Positions 1 through 9,341 of a stretch of DNA of 64,000 bases are shown piece after piece (positions within the stretch are counted from its first letter, which is position 1; each line of letters begins with the position of its first letter). A program made the position numbers and the translations under genes. The DNA comes from an uncultured Sphingomonadaceae bacterium (GTDB lineage: Bacteria; Pseudomonadota; Alphaproteobacteria; Sphingomonadales; Sphingomonadaceae): NCBI GenBank assembly GCA_947488845.1, contig CANLBM010000006.1, positions 62,001-126,000 on the forward strand, given 5' to 3'. The notes beneath the pieces are model-generated. The model searched no databases, was not told the origin of the DNA, and saw only the letters and a list, made by a program, of their open reading frames with translations.

Positions 1-1605
1 CATCGACCGCGACATGATTTCGACAATCGAGGGAAATTCTGCGTCCCGTTTGCGCCGGAAGATTACGTCTCGCAACAGGCGCCAACGTCCGCGAATGTCT
101 CCATATAACGCCTTTGTCCGCCATATTTCATGCGGATCGCCCAGAGACACCACGATATTCGGCCCGGACTTGAGCCCGTGCATCACCTTGACGGGGACAT
201 TGTCGAGCACCCCGCCGTCGACCAGGATATTGCCGTCCTTGTCGATGAACGGCGGCAATATGGTCGGCAGGGATCCCGACGCCCGGACGCATTCCCACAG
301 CGGCCCCCGCCGGTGGATATGCAGGCCGTTGGTCGACAGGTTGGTCGAGACACCGAAAAAATTGATCGGCTGGTCGGCGATATCACGGGTGCCATAGCGG
401 GTTCTCAATTCACTATCGAACACCGTCGGATCGAGCAGTGAATAGATTGGCAGCGTCAGCCGCTTCATCGCCTTGGCGTGGATGAACATCGCTTCCATCT
501 GGTCGAGCGTTTCGTCCACCGACATGCCGCGGGCAATCGCACCGCCCATCGCCGCCCCGGCGCTGGCACCACCGATAAAATCGATCGGAATGTCGGCCTG
601 CCGCAACGCCTTGATCACACCAAGATGGGCACAGCCAAGAGCGCCCCCGCCCGCCAGCACGATGCCGACGGCCCGACCGGTCAGGAAACGGGCGACCTTG
701 GTAAAGTCCGCATCATTGTCGAGAGCGACATGATGATGCAATTTGGGGCTACGCGGATCAATCCACTCGCTGCTCCTGCTGATCGATTTGTCGGTGCTTT
801 TCCGAAGCAACAGCAAGGTCCGCTGCGGCTCCGCGATCGACCGCATCGCCGATATTTCCATCGCGTTCGGTTCGGGATCCGCCTGGCCGGGCCGCGCCAC
901 CATCACCAGCGCATCGGCGTTGCGGCACACCATCTGCCCCCAGTCCTCCGGACCGCTGCCGTCGATCAGGACATAGGCGCCCTTGGCTTCCTGCTCCGCC
1001 AGCCAGGACTGATATTCACCGCTGTCCGCCGCTTCACTGGTTCCGCGATCGAGCGGCACGACCGGCGTGCCTGCCGCGACCACCGCGTCAAACGCCTCGG
1101 CTATCCGCATCAGAAACCCGTCCGGCAAGGCGCTGTTTCCTGCGGGTAGCAGCGCAATCACCCGTGGGTTATTCGATGTTATCGACGATGTCCGCGCGGT
1201 CGCGACCGCCAGCCGCTCGGAAACCAGCTTCAGCATCGCGGCGTATAGTTCGGGATGGCGCAGAGCAATTTCGTCAAAGGCACGCCGCGAGACTTCCCGC
1301 ACCATCGAATCGCGGGTGGCTATGACATCGGCGGTCCGCTTGCCACCGGCAAAAAAGGCCAGTTCTCCGACCGCTTCTCCCGTTTCGATATGGGCGACAA
1401 TCCGCATCTTGTTGACCACGACCCGAAACCGCCCGGACTCGACAAAATATAGCGCATCTGCGTCGTCGCCCTGGCGAACCAGCGCCTCGCCTCCCGTGAT
1501 ATGCTTCATCACAGAGGCATCTTGCAACGCGCCCAGGGCTTCCGGGGACACCCCCTGAAAAAGGGCCTTCCGCCCCAGATCCGGTATTTTTGTTGGTTCA
1601 GCCAA
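1..1605 (-). CDS. NTE-type patatin phospholipase with cyclic nucleotide-binding domain (3' end cut by window)
   Basis: The frame stays open to the window edge, giving at least 535 codons. Residues about 30-135 form a CRP-like cyclic nucleotide-binding domain (RQGDDADALYFVESG, then GELAFFAGG). A linker follows that resembles the central region of neuropathy-target-esterase proteins. The patatin fold starts near residue 310 with the glycine-rich oxyanion loop GGGALGCAHLG, continues with the nucleophile elbow GASAG near 343, and carries the catalytic Asp in DGG near 463. The expected activity is a lysophospholipase or serine esterase near the membrane. The start is a TTG at 1605 preceded by AGGGAA; no better ATG is in frame upstream. 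It lies 75 bp downstream of the DUF2855 gene on the same strand. The ligand of the cNMP domain is unknown. Confidence 0.9.
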   Translation of the reverse strand, partial: MAEPTKIPDLGRKALFQGVSPEALGALQDASVMKHITGGEALVRQGDDADALYFVESGRFRVVVNKMRIVAHIETGEAVGELAFFAGGKRTADVIATRDSMVREVSRRAFDEIALRHPELYAAMLKLVSERLAVATARTSSITSNNPRVIALLPAGNSALPDGFLMRIAEAFDAVVAAGTPVVPLDRGTSEAADSGEYQSWLAEQEAKGAYVLIDGSGPEDWGQMVCRNADALVMVARPGQADPEPNAMEISAMRSIAEPQRTLLLLRKSTDKSISRSSEWIDPRSPKLHHHVALDNDADFTKVARFLTGRAVGIVLAGGGALGCAHLGVIKALRQADIPIDFIGGASAGAAMGGAIARGMSVDETLDQMEAMFIHAKAMKRLTLPIYSLLDPTVFDSELRTRYGTRDIADQPINFFGVSTNLSTNGLHIHRRGPLWECVRASGSLPTILPPFIDKDGNILVDGGVLDNVPVKVMHGLKSGPNIVVSLGDPHEIWRTKALYGDIRGRWRLLRDVIFRRKRDAEFPSIVEIMSRSM

Positions 1606-1680
1606 TCTATGTTCCCTGTCGGTGCGACCCGAACTGATCTGTTATCCAGCCAAATCGTCGTACAATCAAGGCTTTAGGTA

Positions 1681-2751
1681 TCAGGCCAGATGACACATCA
1701 ATCCGCGACTGGGCGCGACCTCGTTCGCCAGCATCGCCAGATAGGCGGCTTGCAGGGCATCGCGCCCGTCCAGCAGCTCGACCTTCAGATAGGCACTGGC
1801 ACCCGAAACAAATGCGGAAAACTGCTCGTCGACCTGCGCGCGAAACGCCGCCGGCCCGATTTCCTTCATCAGGCTTTCCGCGGCAGTGGGGGCAAAGAAA
1901 AGCTCTGGTTTGGGACCTTGCAGAGCATCGGCACCGCCGCGCTCTGAAATATGGGTCGCACCGACCAGGGAGCTGAACTTAAGATTCTCGCCCCAATGGG
2001 AATGAACAGCGCCCAGCAGCTGGCTATTGCCGGCAAAATCAACCGAGACGGTCGGTGTCGCGGCATCGGCAGCCGACAGATTGTCATAGGTAAGAACCTC
2101 GTCATACAATCCGGACTGCTCGACAAACCCCTTGTTGCCCGCCGATGTCAGGCCGATGCGCCGGATCTTGGGGCTGAGGTTTTTTGCGACCATCGCCAGA
2201 CCCAGCGATGTCTTGGAGGACGCACTGGTCATCAGCAGTGCCTCTGCCCCGAACCAGTCATTCGACCGCATGAAATGTTCGATCAGGAAGCTAGTCGTGA
2301 ACAGGGGTTCGAAAATTGCGCGCTCCGCCTCCCGCTCGCCTTCGCCCTCACCCAGCCGGTGATATTGATTGTAGATGATCGCCAGTCCCTGCCGGTGGGC
2401 AGCCCCGTCGACAAAGCCGCCATCGGTCACATTGCTTGGCGTCACCAGCAAATGGCTGGCCATCGGCAAATAGCCATAGACCCGCTCGCCGACTGCAATA
2501 TCGGCATTTTCCGAAGCGACAACCTTGGCAAAGCCCCAGACCGGCACAATGCCCCATTGGTCATCACCGGTCGGGAAGAAATTCCAGTAGCCAAAACCGT
2601 CACCGACCACGGCATAGGTAATATTATTCGCGGTCAGCGCATATTTCTCGACCGCCAGCAGGATTTGCCCTTCGCCCAGGGCCGGCAGATCAGCCTCATG
2701 CCATTCGCTTTGTGCGAGATCCTCTTTCTTCACCCACAGACTTTGCATCAT
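1681..2751 (-). CDS. DUF2855 family protein
   Basis: This 356-residue protein matches the DUF2855 family, which has a medium-chain reductase-like N-terminal half but no established reaction. Recognisable parts are the N-terminal MMQSLWVKKEDL, the segment YAVVGDGFGYWNFFP, a GFAKVVAS strand and an alanine-rich Rossmann-like region (LMTSASSKTSLGLA). The ATG at 2751 follows a GGAGA box five bases upstream; the longer frame up to 2907 would run into the leader of the divergent symporter gene and lacks a site. It could be a reductase-like enzyme, but the usual zinc ligands of MDR dehydrogenases are not evident. Confidence 0.85.
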   Translation of the reverse strand: MMQSLWVKKEDLAQSEWHEADLPALGEGQILLAVEKYALTANNITYAVVGDGFGYWNFFPTGDDQWGIVPVWGFAKVVASENADIAVGERVYGYLPMASHLLVTPSNVTDGGFVDGAAHRQGLAIIYNQYHRLGEGEGEREAERAIFEPLFTTSFLIEHFMRSNDWFGAEALLMTSASSKTSLGLAMVAKNLSPKIRRIGLTSAGNKGFVEQSGLYDEVLTYDNLSAADAATPTVSVDFAGNSQLLGAVHSHWGENLKFSSLVGATHISERGGADALQGPKPELFFAPTAAESLMKEIGPAAFRAQVDEQFSAFVSGASAYLKVELLDGRDALQAAYLAMLANEVAPSRGLMCHLA

Positions 2752-2894
2752 ATCGTCTCCATCTTCTTTTCCGGTTTTCACCAGCATAGGGACTGGAAGG
2801 CAGATGGCAAAAGCATTTGCCAAAAACCATTGGCCTGCTAATCCTGCCGCTCGGGAAAGAATATGCGCCATGCGCGCAATCGGGGAGAAGTTTA

Positions 2895-4451
2895 GTGAGT
2901 GCAGCACCGGTTTCAGGTTTTGAAGCGGCGATCGTGCCGGTCACCAATATATCGGACTTTATCTGGGCTGGCACATGGGAAGGTGCCGAAATACTTCCGA
3001 TCCCGCCGATGGTGGTGATATTGCTAGGTGCCGGCATCTATTTCATGATCGGTCTTCGCGGCTATCCCCTGCGCCGGCTGTTCCCGTCGCTCGCCGGACT
3101 GTTCAAGAAATCGTCCAGCAACGGCGCAGGCGAAATTTCTCCTTTCGCGGCCCTGTCCACGGCATTGTCCGGCCAGGTCGGGACCGGCAATCTTGCCGGC
3201 GTCGCGACCGCAATAACCCTCGGGGGACCCGGCGCGATTTTCTGGATGTGGGTAACCGCATTGTTCGGCATGGCTCTCGCTTTTGCCGAGGGTTCGCTTG
3301 CCGTTCGTTTCCGTTCGCAAGCCGAAGACGGCACCTATCGTGGCGGCCCCATGACGTACATCACCATCGGCCTTGGCCCGAAATGGACTTGGCTGGCGAT
3401 ATTATTCTGCCTCGGTACGTTATTTTCTGCACTGGTTACCGGTAACGGGATTCAGGCCAACAGCCTGGGCGACAGCGCCAATGAACTGTTTGGTGTCGAC
3501 GAATGGATTGGCGGCGCGATCGCAGCGGTTGCGGTTTTCGTGGTCATCATCGGCGGCATCAAATCGATTGGCCGGGTGGCAGAAACCATCGTTCCATGGA
3601 TGGCCGGTGCCTATCTGCTGATGGCTCTGATTGCGATCATCATCAATCTGCCCGACCTGCCGGAAACCTTCGGACGGATTTTCGGAGGCGCCTTCAACGC
3701 GCAATCGGCCAGCGGCGGCTTTCTGGGCGCAGCAATCATCATCGCCATCCGCGCCGGTGTTGCTCGCGGCCTGTTCTCCAATGAAGCGGGTCAGGGATCG
3801 ACCCCGATCGCCCACGCGGTGGCGCAAACCAATGACCCCGCCGCGCAGGGACGCTTCGCGATGATGGGCACCTTCATCGACACGGTCGTCATCTGCACGA
3901 TGACGGCGCTGGTCATGCTCACCGTAGCCGGCGACTTCACCTTCACCGATGCCAATGGCGTCAAACAGGTGGTCGAGCACGCCTGGCAATCCGACCTGAA
4001 CGGCTTTGCCATGACCTCCGGCGCCTATGCAGCGGCCTTTCCTTTTCCCATCCTCGGCATTCCGGTCGGCACGCTGATCGCCTCGGTGGCGCTCATCCTG
4101 TTCGTCTTCACCACGCTCCTGACATGGAGCTATTATGGCGAACGGGCGATCACCTATCTCTATGACCTGACCCCCGGTTCGACGCTTAAGGGTGAAAACC
4201 GGCTCCATTTCGCCTGGCGGATATTGTGGTGCCTGGTGATCTTCGTCGGCTCTTTCGCTCCGCTCGAGCTGATCTGGCGTCTTGGCGACATTTCCAACGC
4301 GGTGATGACCTTGCCCAATATCGTTGCACTGCTGGCACTGTCCGGTGTCGTATTCGCACTGGCCAAGGGCAACCGCTCCGCCGGTACCGACCATGGCCGC
4401 GAAACTCCGAAGGAATTGCTTGAAGAAGTCACCGGCGCACCCGGTCACTAG
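2895..4451 (+). CDS. Sodium:alanine/glycine symporter (AGCS family)
   Basis: The 518-residue polytopic inner-membrane protein belongs to the alanine or glycine:cation symporter family, which imports small neutral amino acids with sodium. Family signatures include the segment GQVGTGNLAGVATAITLGG near residue 95 and NEAGQGSTPIAHA near 300, within about ten hydrophobic helices. The GTG at 2895 is chosen because GGGGAGAAG lies five bases before it; longer frames back to 2817 have no such site and add an untypical N-terminus. The C-terminus is polar. Its stop is followed directly by a short coupled frame and then the DedA-type gene. Confidence 0.93.
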   Translation: MSAAPVSGFEAAIVPVTNISDFIWAGTWEGAEILPIPPMVVILLGAGIYFMIGLRGYPLRRLFPSLAGLFKKSSSNGAGEISPFAALSTALSGQVGTGNLAGVATAITLGGPGAIFWMWVTALFGMALAFAEGSLAVRFRSQAEDGTYRGGPMTYITIGLGPKWTWLAILFCLGTLFSALVTGNGIQANSLGDSANELFGVDEWIGGAIAAVAVFVVIIGGIKSIGRVAETIVPWMAGAYLLMALIAIIINLPDLPETFGRIFGGAFNAQSASGGFLGAAIIIAIRAGVARGLFSNEAGQGSTPIAHAVAQTNDPAAQGRFAMMGTFIDTVVICTMTALVMLTVAGDFTFTDANGVKQVVEHAWQSDLNGFAMTSGAYAAAFPFPILGIPVGTLIASVALILFVFTTLLTWSYYGERAITYLYDLTPGSTLKGENRLHFAWRILWCLVIFVGSFAPLELIWRLGDISNAVMTLPNIVALLALSGVVFALAKGNRSAGTDHGRETPKELLEEVTGAPGH

Positions 4452-4679
4452 ATGGAATTTTCTTTGGACCTCAAGCACCGGGCGGGTGCGTCCGCACCCT
4501 TGGCTATCGCGCCCTTGAGGCACGGTGGACGCCATCCATTTTATGTGGCGGCCTTGCCTCGCTTGACTCGGAATCGTCCTGGGCAAACCGAGCGAAGCGA
4601 GGCAAGCGCGACCGCGCGCGCGAGCCTATGCGAGGAAAGCCAAGAAGGCGGATGCCTGCGCCCGGCGATTGAGGTCTAG
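4452..4679 (+). CDS. Short coupled frame of unknown function, possibly a translated repeat
   Basis: A 75-codon frame begins with ATG directly after the TAG of the symporter and ends two bases before the ATG of the next gene, so it exactly fills the gap. The product is rich in Arg, Ala and Ser, has no hydrophobic core or signal peptide, and has no ribosome-binding site of its own. The DNA beneath it contains a strong inverted repeat. I do not recognise a function. It may be a non-functional frame over a sphingomonad intergenic repeat rather than a gene. Confidence 0.3.
   Translation: MEFSLDLKHRAGASAPLAIAPLRHGGRHPFYVAALPRLTRNRPGQTERSEASATARASLCEESQEGGCLRPAIEV
4553..4606. repeat. Imperfect 19-bp inverted repeat
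   Basis: The arms at 4553-4571 and 4588-4606 are complementary at 17 of 19 positions and are separated by 16 bases. There is no T-tract, so it is not an ordinary terminator. A smaller hairpin (GGGTGC/GCACCC) sits upstream near 4484-4499. Long GC-rich hairpins of this kind are typical of dispersed palindromic elements; no second copy was seen in this window. Confidence 0.5.
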
Positions 4680-4681
4680 AA

Positions 4682-5263
4682 ATGCTAAAAAAACTCTATG
4701 AATGGATGCTCGAAAAGGCAGCCCATCGGCAAGCCACGAAATGGCTCGCCGGGATCAGCTTTGCCGAATCCAGCTTCTTCCCGATCCCGCCCGACGTCAT
4801 GCTGGCGCCGATGTGTCTGGCCAAGCCGGAGCGCGCTTACTGGTACGCGCTGATCTGTACCATCGCATCGGTGCTCGGGTCGCTGGTCGGCTATGCGATC
4901 GGCTATTTCGTCTTCGAAACGGTCGGCATGCCGATCCTCGAATTTTACGGTGCGTCCGAGAAATTCGATGTTTTCGCGCAGAATTTTAACGAGCAAGGCT
5001 GGGTCGTGGTCCTGTTGGCCGGCTTCACCCCCTTGCCGTTCAAGGTAATCACCATAGCCGCCGGCAGCACTGCGATGCCGCTCTACATATTGATCGGCGC
5101 GGCGATTATCGCCCGTTCCGCGCGCTTCTTTCTGGTCGCCATCCTGCTGCGCTATTTCGGTCCGCCGATGAAAGCATGGATTGACAGGAATTTCGCTTTG
5201 GCGACGACCGCTGTCGGCGTTCTGTTCGTCGGCGGATTTGCCGCCGTCCGCTGGTTATTGTGA
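4682..5263 (+). CDS. YqaA/DedA-family (VTT-domain) membrane protein
   Basis: The 193-residue protein has the VTT/SNARE-associated (DedA superfamily) layout of the short YqaA type. It shows an amphipathic N-terminus, the ESSFFPIPPDVMLAP re-entrant segment near residue 30, a glycine-rich helix (VLGSLVGYAIGYFVF) near 60-75 and the second re-entrant motif GFTPLPFKVITIAAG near 115. Proteins of this superfamily are linked to membrane homeostasis and lipid flipping; the substrate of this subgroup is not known. The ATG follows a short A-rich leader. A weak hairpin with a T-run follows the gene. Confidence 0.85.
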   Translation: MLKKLYEWMLEKAAHRQATKWLAGISFAESSFFPIPPDVMLAPMCLAKPERAYWYALICTIASVLGSLVGYAIGYFVFETVGMPILEFYGASEKFDVFAQNFNEQGWVVVLLAGFTPLPFKVITIAAGSTAMPLYILIGAAIIARSARFFLVAILLRYFGPPMKAWIDRNFALATTAVGVLFVGGFAAVRWLL

Positions 5264-5271
5264 CAAGGAAC

Positions 5272-5300
5272 AAAAGCTTTTAGCGCAGCAGCTTTTTTTT
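5272..5300 (+). terminator. Weak intrinsic terminator candidate after the YqaA/DedA gene
   Basis: AAAAGCT and AGCTTTT form a 7-bp stem around an 11-base loop, and the downstream arm continues into a run of T residues. The stem is A/T-rich, so strength is doubtful. It sits between the membrane-protein gene and gshA. Confidence 0.4.
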
Positions 5301-5337
5301 AATGGTACAGAACCAAAGGATTTCCTAAGGCTGAACG

Positions 5338-6711
5338 ATGAGCACAAGACAGGTTTCAAACAGCAACGATCCTGTGATCGAGAATATCGACCAGTTGATC
5401 ACTCCGATGGCCGAAGGCGAGAAGCCGAAGGATCGGTGGCGGATCGGTACCGAGCATGAGAAATTCGTCTATTCCACCACGGATCATCATGCTCCCAGCT
5501 ATGACGAACCCGGCGGGATAAAGGATCTGCTGCTCGCGATGCGCGAATTCGGCTGGAAGCCTGTGGAAGAAGGCGGCAAGGTCATTGCCATGTCCGGCAG
5601 TGACGGCGCGATCAGCCTCGAACCGGCCGGTCAGCTCGAACTGTCCGGCGCGCCGCTGGAAAATCTCCACGAAACCTGCAACGAAACCGGCCGCCATCTG
5701 CAACAGGTAAAGGCGATTGGCGAGAAGACCGGCACCGGCTTCCTTGGCATGGGCATGTGGCCGGACAAGACCCGCGCCGAACTGCCGATCATGCCCAAGG
5801 GCCGCTACGATATCATGCTCAGGCACATGCCCCGCGTCGGCAATCTCGGCCTCGACATGATGCTGCGCACCTGCACCATCCAGGTCAATCTCGACTATGC
5901 CAGCGAAGCCGACATGGCGCAGAAATTCCGCGTCGGGCTGGCGCTGCAGCCGCTGGCCACCGCCCTGTTCGCCAATTCGCCCTTCACCGAGGGCAAGCCC
6001 AACGGCTACCAGAGCTTCCGCAGCCATATCTGGTCGGACACCGATCCGGACCGTACCGGCATGCTGCCCTTCGTGTTCGAGGACGGCTTCGGCTATGAAC
6101 GCTATGCGGAATATATGCTCGACGTGCCGATGTATTTCGTCTTCCGCGACGGCAAATATATCGACGCCGCCGGCCTCAGCTTCCGCGATTTTCTCAAAGG
6201 CAATCTCTCTGTATTGCCGGGTGAGAAACCAACCATGTCCGACTGGACCGACCATCTCTCCACCGCCTTCCCCGAAGTGCGGCTGAAAAGCTTCCTCGAG
6301 ATGCGCGGCGCCGACGGCGGACCGTGGAACCGCATCTGCGCCCTGCCCGCTTTCTGGGTCGGCCTGCTCTATGACCAGAATGCGCTCGATGCCGCCTGGG
6401 ACCGGGTCAAGGGCTGGACCATGGAAGAACGTGAAGCCTTGCGCAACAACGTGCCCAGGCAGGGCCTGGACACGCCGATCCCCAATGGTCAGACGCTCAA
6501 AGACCTGGCCAAGGAAATCCTCGACATATCCTCCGCCGGCCTCACCGCTCGCAATCGCCTCAACAGCAGCGGCGACAATGAAAGCGGCTTCCTCGACCCG
6601 CTCCGCGAAGTGGTCGCCAAGGGCAAATCACCGGCGGCGCAGCTGCTCGAACGCTATCATGGCGTATGGAATGGCGATGTCAGCCGGATCTATGACGAAA
6701 TGAGCTTCTGA
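5338..6711 (+). CDS. gshA: Glutamate-cysteine ligase
   Basis: The 457-residue protein is a GCS2-type (plant/alphaproteobacterial) glutamate-cysteine ligase, which makes gamma-glutamylcysteine in the first step of glutathione synthesis in the cytoplasm. Diagnostic segments are RIGTEHEKFVY near residue 37, the strand GGKVIAMSGSDGAISLEPAGQ cluster around 80-100, GMGMWPDKTR near 138, and RHMPRVGNLGLDMMLRTCT near 162. The length is normal for the family. The ATG at 5338 sits nine bases after an AAGG box. The downstream 190 bases hold no gene. Confidence 0.95.
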   Translation: MSTRQVSNSNDPVIENIDQLITPMAEGEKPKDRWRIGTEHEKFVYSTTDHHAPSYDEPGGIKDLLLAMREFGWKPVEEGGKVIAMSGSDGAISLEPAGQLELSGAPLENLHETCNETGRHLQQVKAIGEKTGTGFLGMGMWPDKTRAELPIMPKGRYDIMLRHMPRVGNLGLDMMLRTCTIQVNLDYASEADMAQKFRVGLALQPLATALFANSPFTEGKPNGYQSFRSHIWSDTDPDRTGMLPFVFEDGFGYERYAEYMLDVPMYFVFRDGKYIDAAGLSFRDFLKGNLSVLPGEKPTMSDWTDHLSTAFPEVRLKSFLEMRGADGGPWNRICALPAFWVGLLYDQNALDAAWDRVKGWTMEEREALRNNVPRQGLDTPIPNGQTLKDLAKEILDISSAGLTARNRLNSSGDNESGFLDPLREVVAKGKSPAAQLLERYHGVWNGDVSRIYDEMSF

Positions 6712-6900
6712 CCGGGCCAAAAGGCGCTCATAGCTTTTTTTCGTAACAAAAAAGCAACAGTTGGTGGTGATTCGACCACAGCATGGTGCCCGGCAGCAGT
6801 GTTGGCTTGACCGCGCGCAAAAGCGTCGGTCTGAATATGCAGCAAGGAAGAGGGGGCACTTCCGTCTCCCGACACATCTGAATAGCTGGAGATTCACGTC

Positions 6901-9246
6901 ATGCGCCTCTGTTCCAAGCAGATTATTTCTCGTTCCACCCTTGCCGCGGCCTTGCTTGCCGGCGGCATCGTCCAACCGGCTTTTGCCCAGGACGAAACCG
7001 CAGCCGATGACGGTCAGGGGCTCGACGTTATCGTCGTCACCGCCCAGCGCCGCGAAGAAAATCTGCAGGATGTACCGCTCTCGGTCTCGACGATCAGCGA
7101 CGACAAGCTCGCCGCCCTCGGCGCGGGCGGACAGGATGTACGGGCGCTATCTGCCCGTGTGCCCAGCCTCGTCGTCGAATCCTCCTTCGGACGGACCTTC
7201 CCGCGCTTCTACATTCGCGGCCTCGGCAACACCGATTTCGACTTCAACGCCTCGCAGCCGGTCAGCCTGGTCTATGATGATGTGGTTCTGGAAAACCCCA
7301 TTCTCAAGGGCTTCCCGATTTTCGATCTGGAGCGCGTCGAAGTCTTGCGCGGCCCACAGGGCACGTTATTCGGCCGCAACACGCCGGCCGGTATCGTAAA
7401 ATTCGACTCGGTGAAACCGAAGGATGACCTGAGCGGTTTCGGCAGGGTCAGCTATGGCCGGTTCAATGCGGTCAATGCCGAGGCCGCACTGAACGTGCCG
7501 CTCGGCGAAGGCATTTCTGCCCGCGCCTCTGCCATGTACCAGCGGCAGGACGGCTGGGTCGACAATGTCAATCCGGGCAACCTGCAGACCAATGCCTTTG
7601 AAGGCTATAACGAGTTCGCCGCGCGCCTGCAATTGTTGATGAACTTCACCGAAGAGACCGAGTTGCTGCTGACCGGCCAGTATCGCAATCTCGACGGTAC
7701 CGCGCGCGTCTTCCGCGCCAATATCTTCACCCGCGGCCAGGAGGGCCTCAATCCAGACTTCCGTCGCGACCAGGTTGCGGTCGACGGCCGCAACGAACAG
7801 AAGGTCAAGACCTACAATCTCTCCGGCCGCTTCAGCCATGACTTTGGCCCGGTTTCGCTGGTCTCGGTGACCAGCTTCTGGACCGGCGATGCCACTTCGG
7901 TGGGCGACGTCGATGGCGGCTTTGGCGCCAATTTCCTCCCGCCCGCACTCTATGGCCCCGGCGAGATCCCGTTCACAGCGGAAACCCGCGACAGCGTTCC
8001 TGCGCTGAGCCAGTTTACGCAGGAAATCCGGCTCGAAAGCAACGGCAACGGGCCGCTCAACTATCAGGCAGGCATCTTCTATTTTGACGAGCGGCTGCGC
8101 ATTGTCAGTGAAAATTACTCGACTCTCGGTGATCCACTCAACGCCCCCGGCGGCATCAATATTCTCGTCAGCCAGCGTCAGGACAGCGAAGCTTTCGGTC
8201 TGTTCGGCTCGCTGACCTATGCCCTCACCGATCAACTCAGCGTGACCGGCGGTATCCGTTACAACAAGGACGAGCGCGACTATTTCGTCGCCCGCACGCA
8301 GGATACACAATTTCCCGACTTCCTGCAAAATCCGCTGGGCAATGTCAGCCGTTCGGTTTCCGATGACAATATCACCTGGGATGCCAGTATTTCCTACAAG
8401 GCGACCGAAGACGTCAATCTCTATGCCCGGGTTGCAAAAGGCTATCGCGCGCCAAGCATACAGGGCCGTATCCTGTTCCCGCCCGCAACCGCCACCCCGC
8501 TGGAAGACGGCGTCACCGTCGGCCAGTCGGAAACCATCCTCTCCTATGAAGCGGGCGTCAAAACCACATTCCTCGATGGCCGTGGCCGCTTCAACCTCAA
8601 CGGCTTTTTCTATGATCTCGACAATGCCCAGCTGACCGCGGTCGGCGGCGGCATCAACGCCAACCGGCTGATCAACGCCGACAGCGTGCGCGGCTACGGC
8701 ATGGAAATGGACGCGGAGCTAAAACCGGTACCGGAATTGCTGCTCACCGCCAGCCTCAGCTACAACAAGACCGAAATCCGCGACGCCGGTCTCACCACAG
8801 CCGCTTGCGGTGCCACAAGGGTTGATACATTCCCGAACGTGTCGCTTTGCACACCGCTCGACCCGATCGTGACGCCGGCGGCGCCTTTTGCTGCCGCGAT
8901 TGTCAATATCGACGGCAACAGCCTGCCACAGAGTCCGCGCTGGATCGCCAATGTCACGGCTCGCTACGGCATCCCGGTCGGCGACGGTGAAATCTATGCC
9001 TTCACTGACTGGTCCTATCGTTCGAAGATCAACTTCTTCCTCTACGAATCCATCGAATTTCAGGACAAGCGCCAGCTCGAAGGCGGCCTGCGCGTCGGCT
9101 ACCAGACCGACAGTTTCGACATTGCCGGATTTGTCCGCAACATCACCAATGATGAATCGGCGGTCGGGGCGATCGACTTCAACAACCTGACCGGCTTCGT
9201 CAACGAACCACGGATATGGGGCGTCGAAGCCGGCTTCAAATTCTAG
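6901..9246 (+). CDS. TonB-dependent outer-membrane receptor
   Basis: The 781-residue protein has a signal peptide ending near AFAQ (residue 30), a TonB-box-like segment DVIVVTAQRREE near 41, a plug domain (DVPLSVSTI to about residue 165, including GTLFGRNTPAGIV), and a long beta-barrel closing with a C-terminal Phe (GVEAGFKF). It belongs to the large group of sphingomonad receptors related to iron-siderophore and carbohydrate or aromatic uptake systems; the ligand cannot be told from sequence. A GGAG box lies nine bases before the ATG. It stands alone, with no adjacent FecR or transporter, and a strong hairpin separates it from dinB. Confidence 0.93.
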   Translation: MRLCSKQIISRSTLAAALLAGGIVQPAFAQDETAADDGQGLDVIVVTAQRREENLQDVPLSVSTISDDKLAALGAGGQDVRALSARVPSLVVESSFGRTFPRFYIRGLGNTDFDFNASQPVSLVYDDVVLENPILKGFPIFDLERVEVLRGPQGTLFGRNTPAGIVKFDSVKPKDDLSGFGRVSYGRFNAVNAEAALNVPLGEGISARASAMYQRQDGWVDNVNPGNLQTNAFEGYNEFAARLQLLMNFTEETELLLTGQYRNLDGTARVFRANIFTRGQEGLNPDFRRDQVAVDGRNEQKVKTYNLSGRFSHDFGPVSLVSVTSFWTGDATSVGDVDGGFGANFLPPALYGPGEIPFTAETRDSVPALSQFTQEIRLESNGNGPLNYQAGIFYFDERLRIVSENYSTLGDPLNAPGGINILVSQRQDSEAFGLFGSLTYALTDQLSVTGGIRYNKDERDYFVARTQDTQFPDFLQNPLGNVSRSVSDDNITWDASISYKATEDVNLYARVAKGYRAPSIQGRILFPPATATPLEDGVTVGQSETILSYEAGVKTTFLDGRGRFNLNGFFYDLDNAQLTAVGGGINANRLINADSVRGYGMEMDAELKPVPELLLTASLSYNKTEIRDAGLTTAACGATRVDTFPNVSLCTPLDPIVTPAAPFAAAIVNIDGNSLPQSPRWIANVTARYGIPVGDGEIYAFTDWSYRSKINFFLYESIEFQDKRQLEGGLRVGYQTDSFDIAGFVRNITNDESAVGAIDFNNLTGFVNEPRIWGVEAGFKF

Positions 9247-9302
9247 GCTTCCCGTGATCCGCACGCGATGCGGAGCTCTGAAGACAACGGGATATGATCA
9301 GG

Positions 9303-9333
9303 AGCGAGCCGCGCACAGGGTGCGTGGCTCGCT
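9303..9333. terminator. Strong hairpin between convergent receptor and dinB genes
   Basis: AGCGAGCC at 9303-9310 pairs with GGCTCGCT at 9326-9333, extended inside by GCGCA/TGCGT around a CAGGG loop, giving a stem of about 13 bp. The flanks are T-rich only in part (TTCTCTCG). The position between two convergent genes fits a shared terminator. Confidence 0.55.
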
Positions 9334-9341
9334 TCTCTCGT

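Noticed and set aside
3420..4586. 388-codon minus-strand frame opposite the symporter
   Set aside because: Hydrophilic, Gly/Asp/His-rich antisense shadow of a membrane protein gene.
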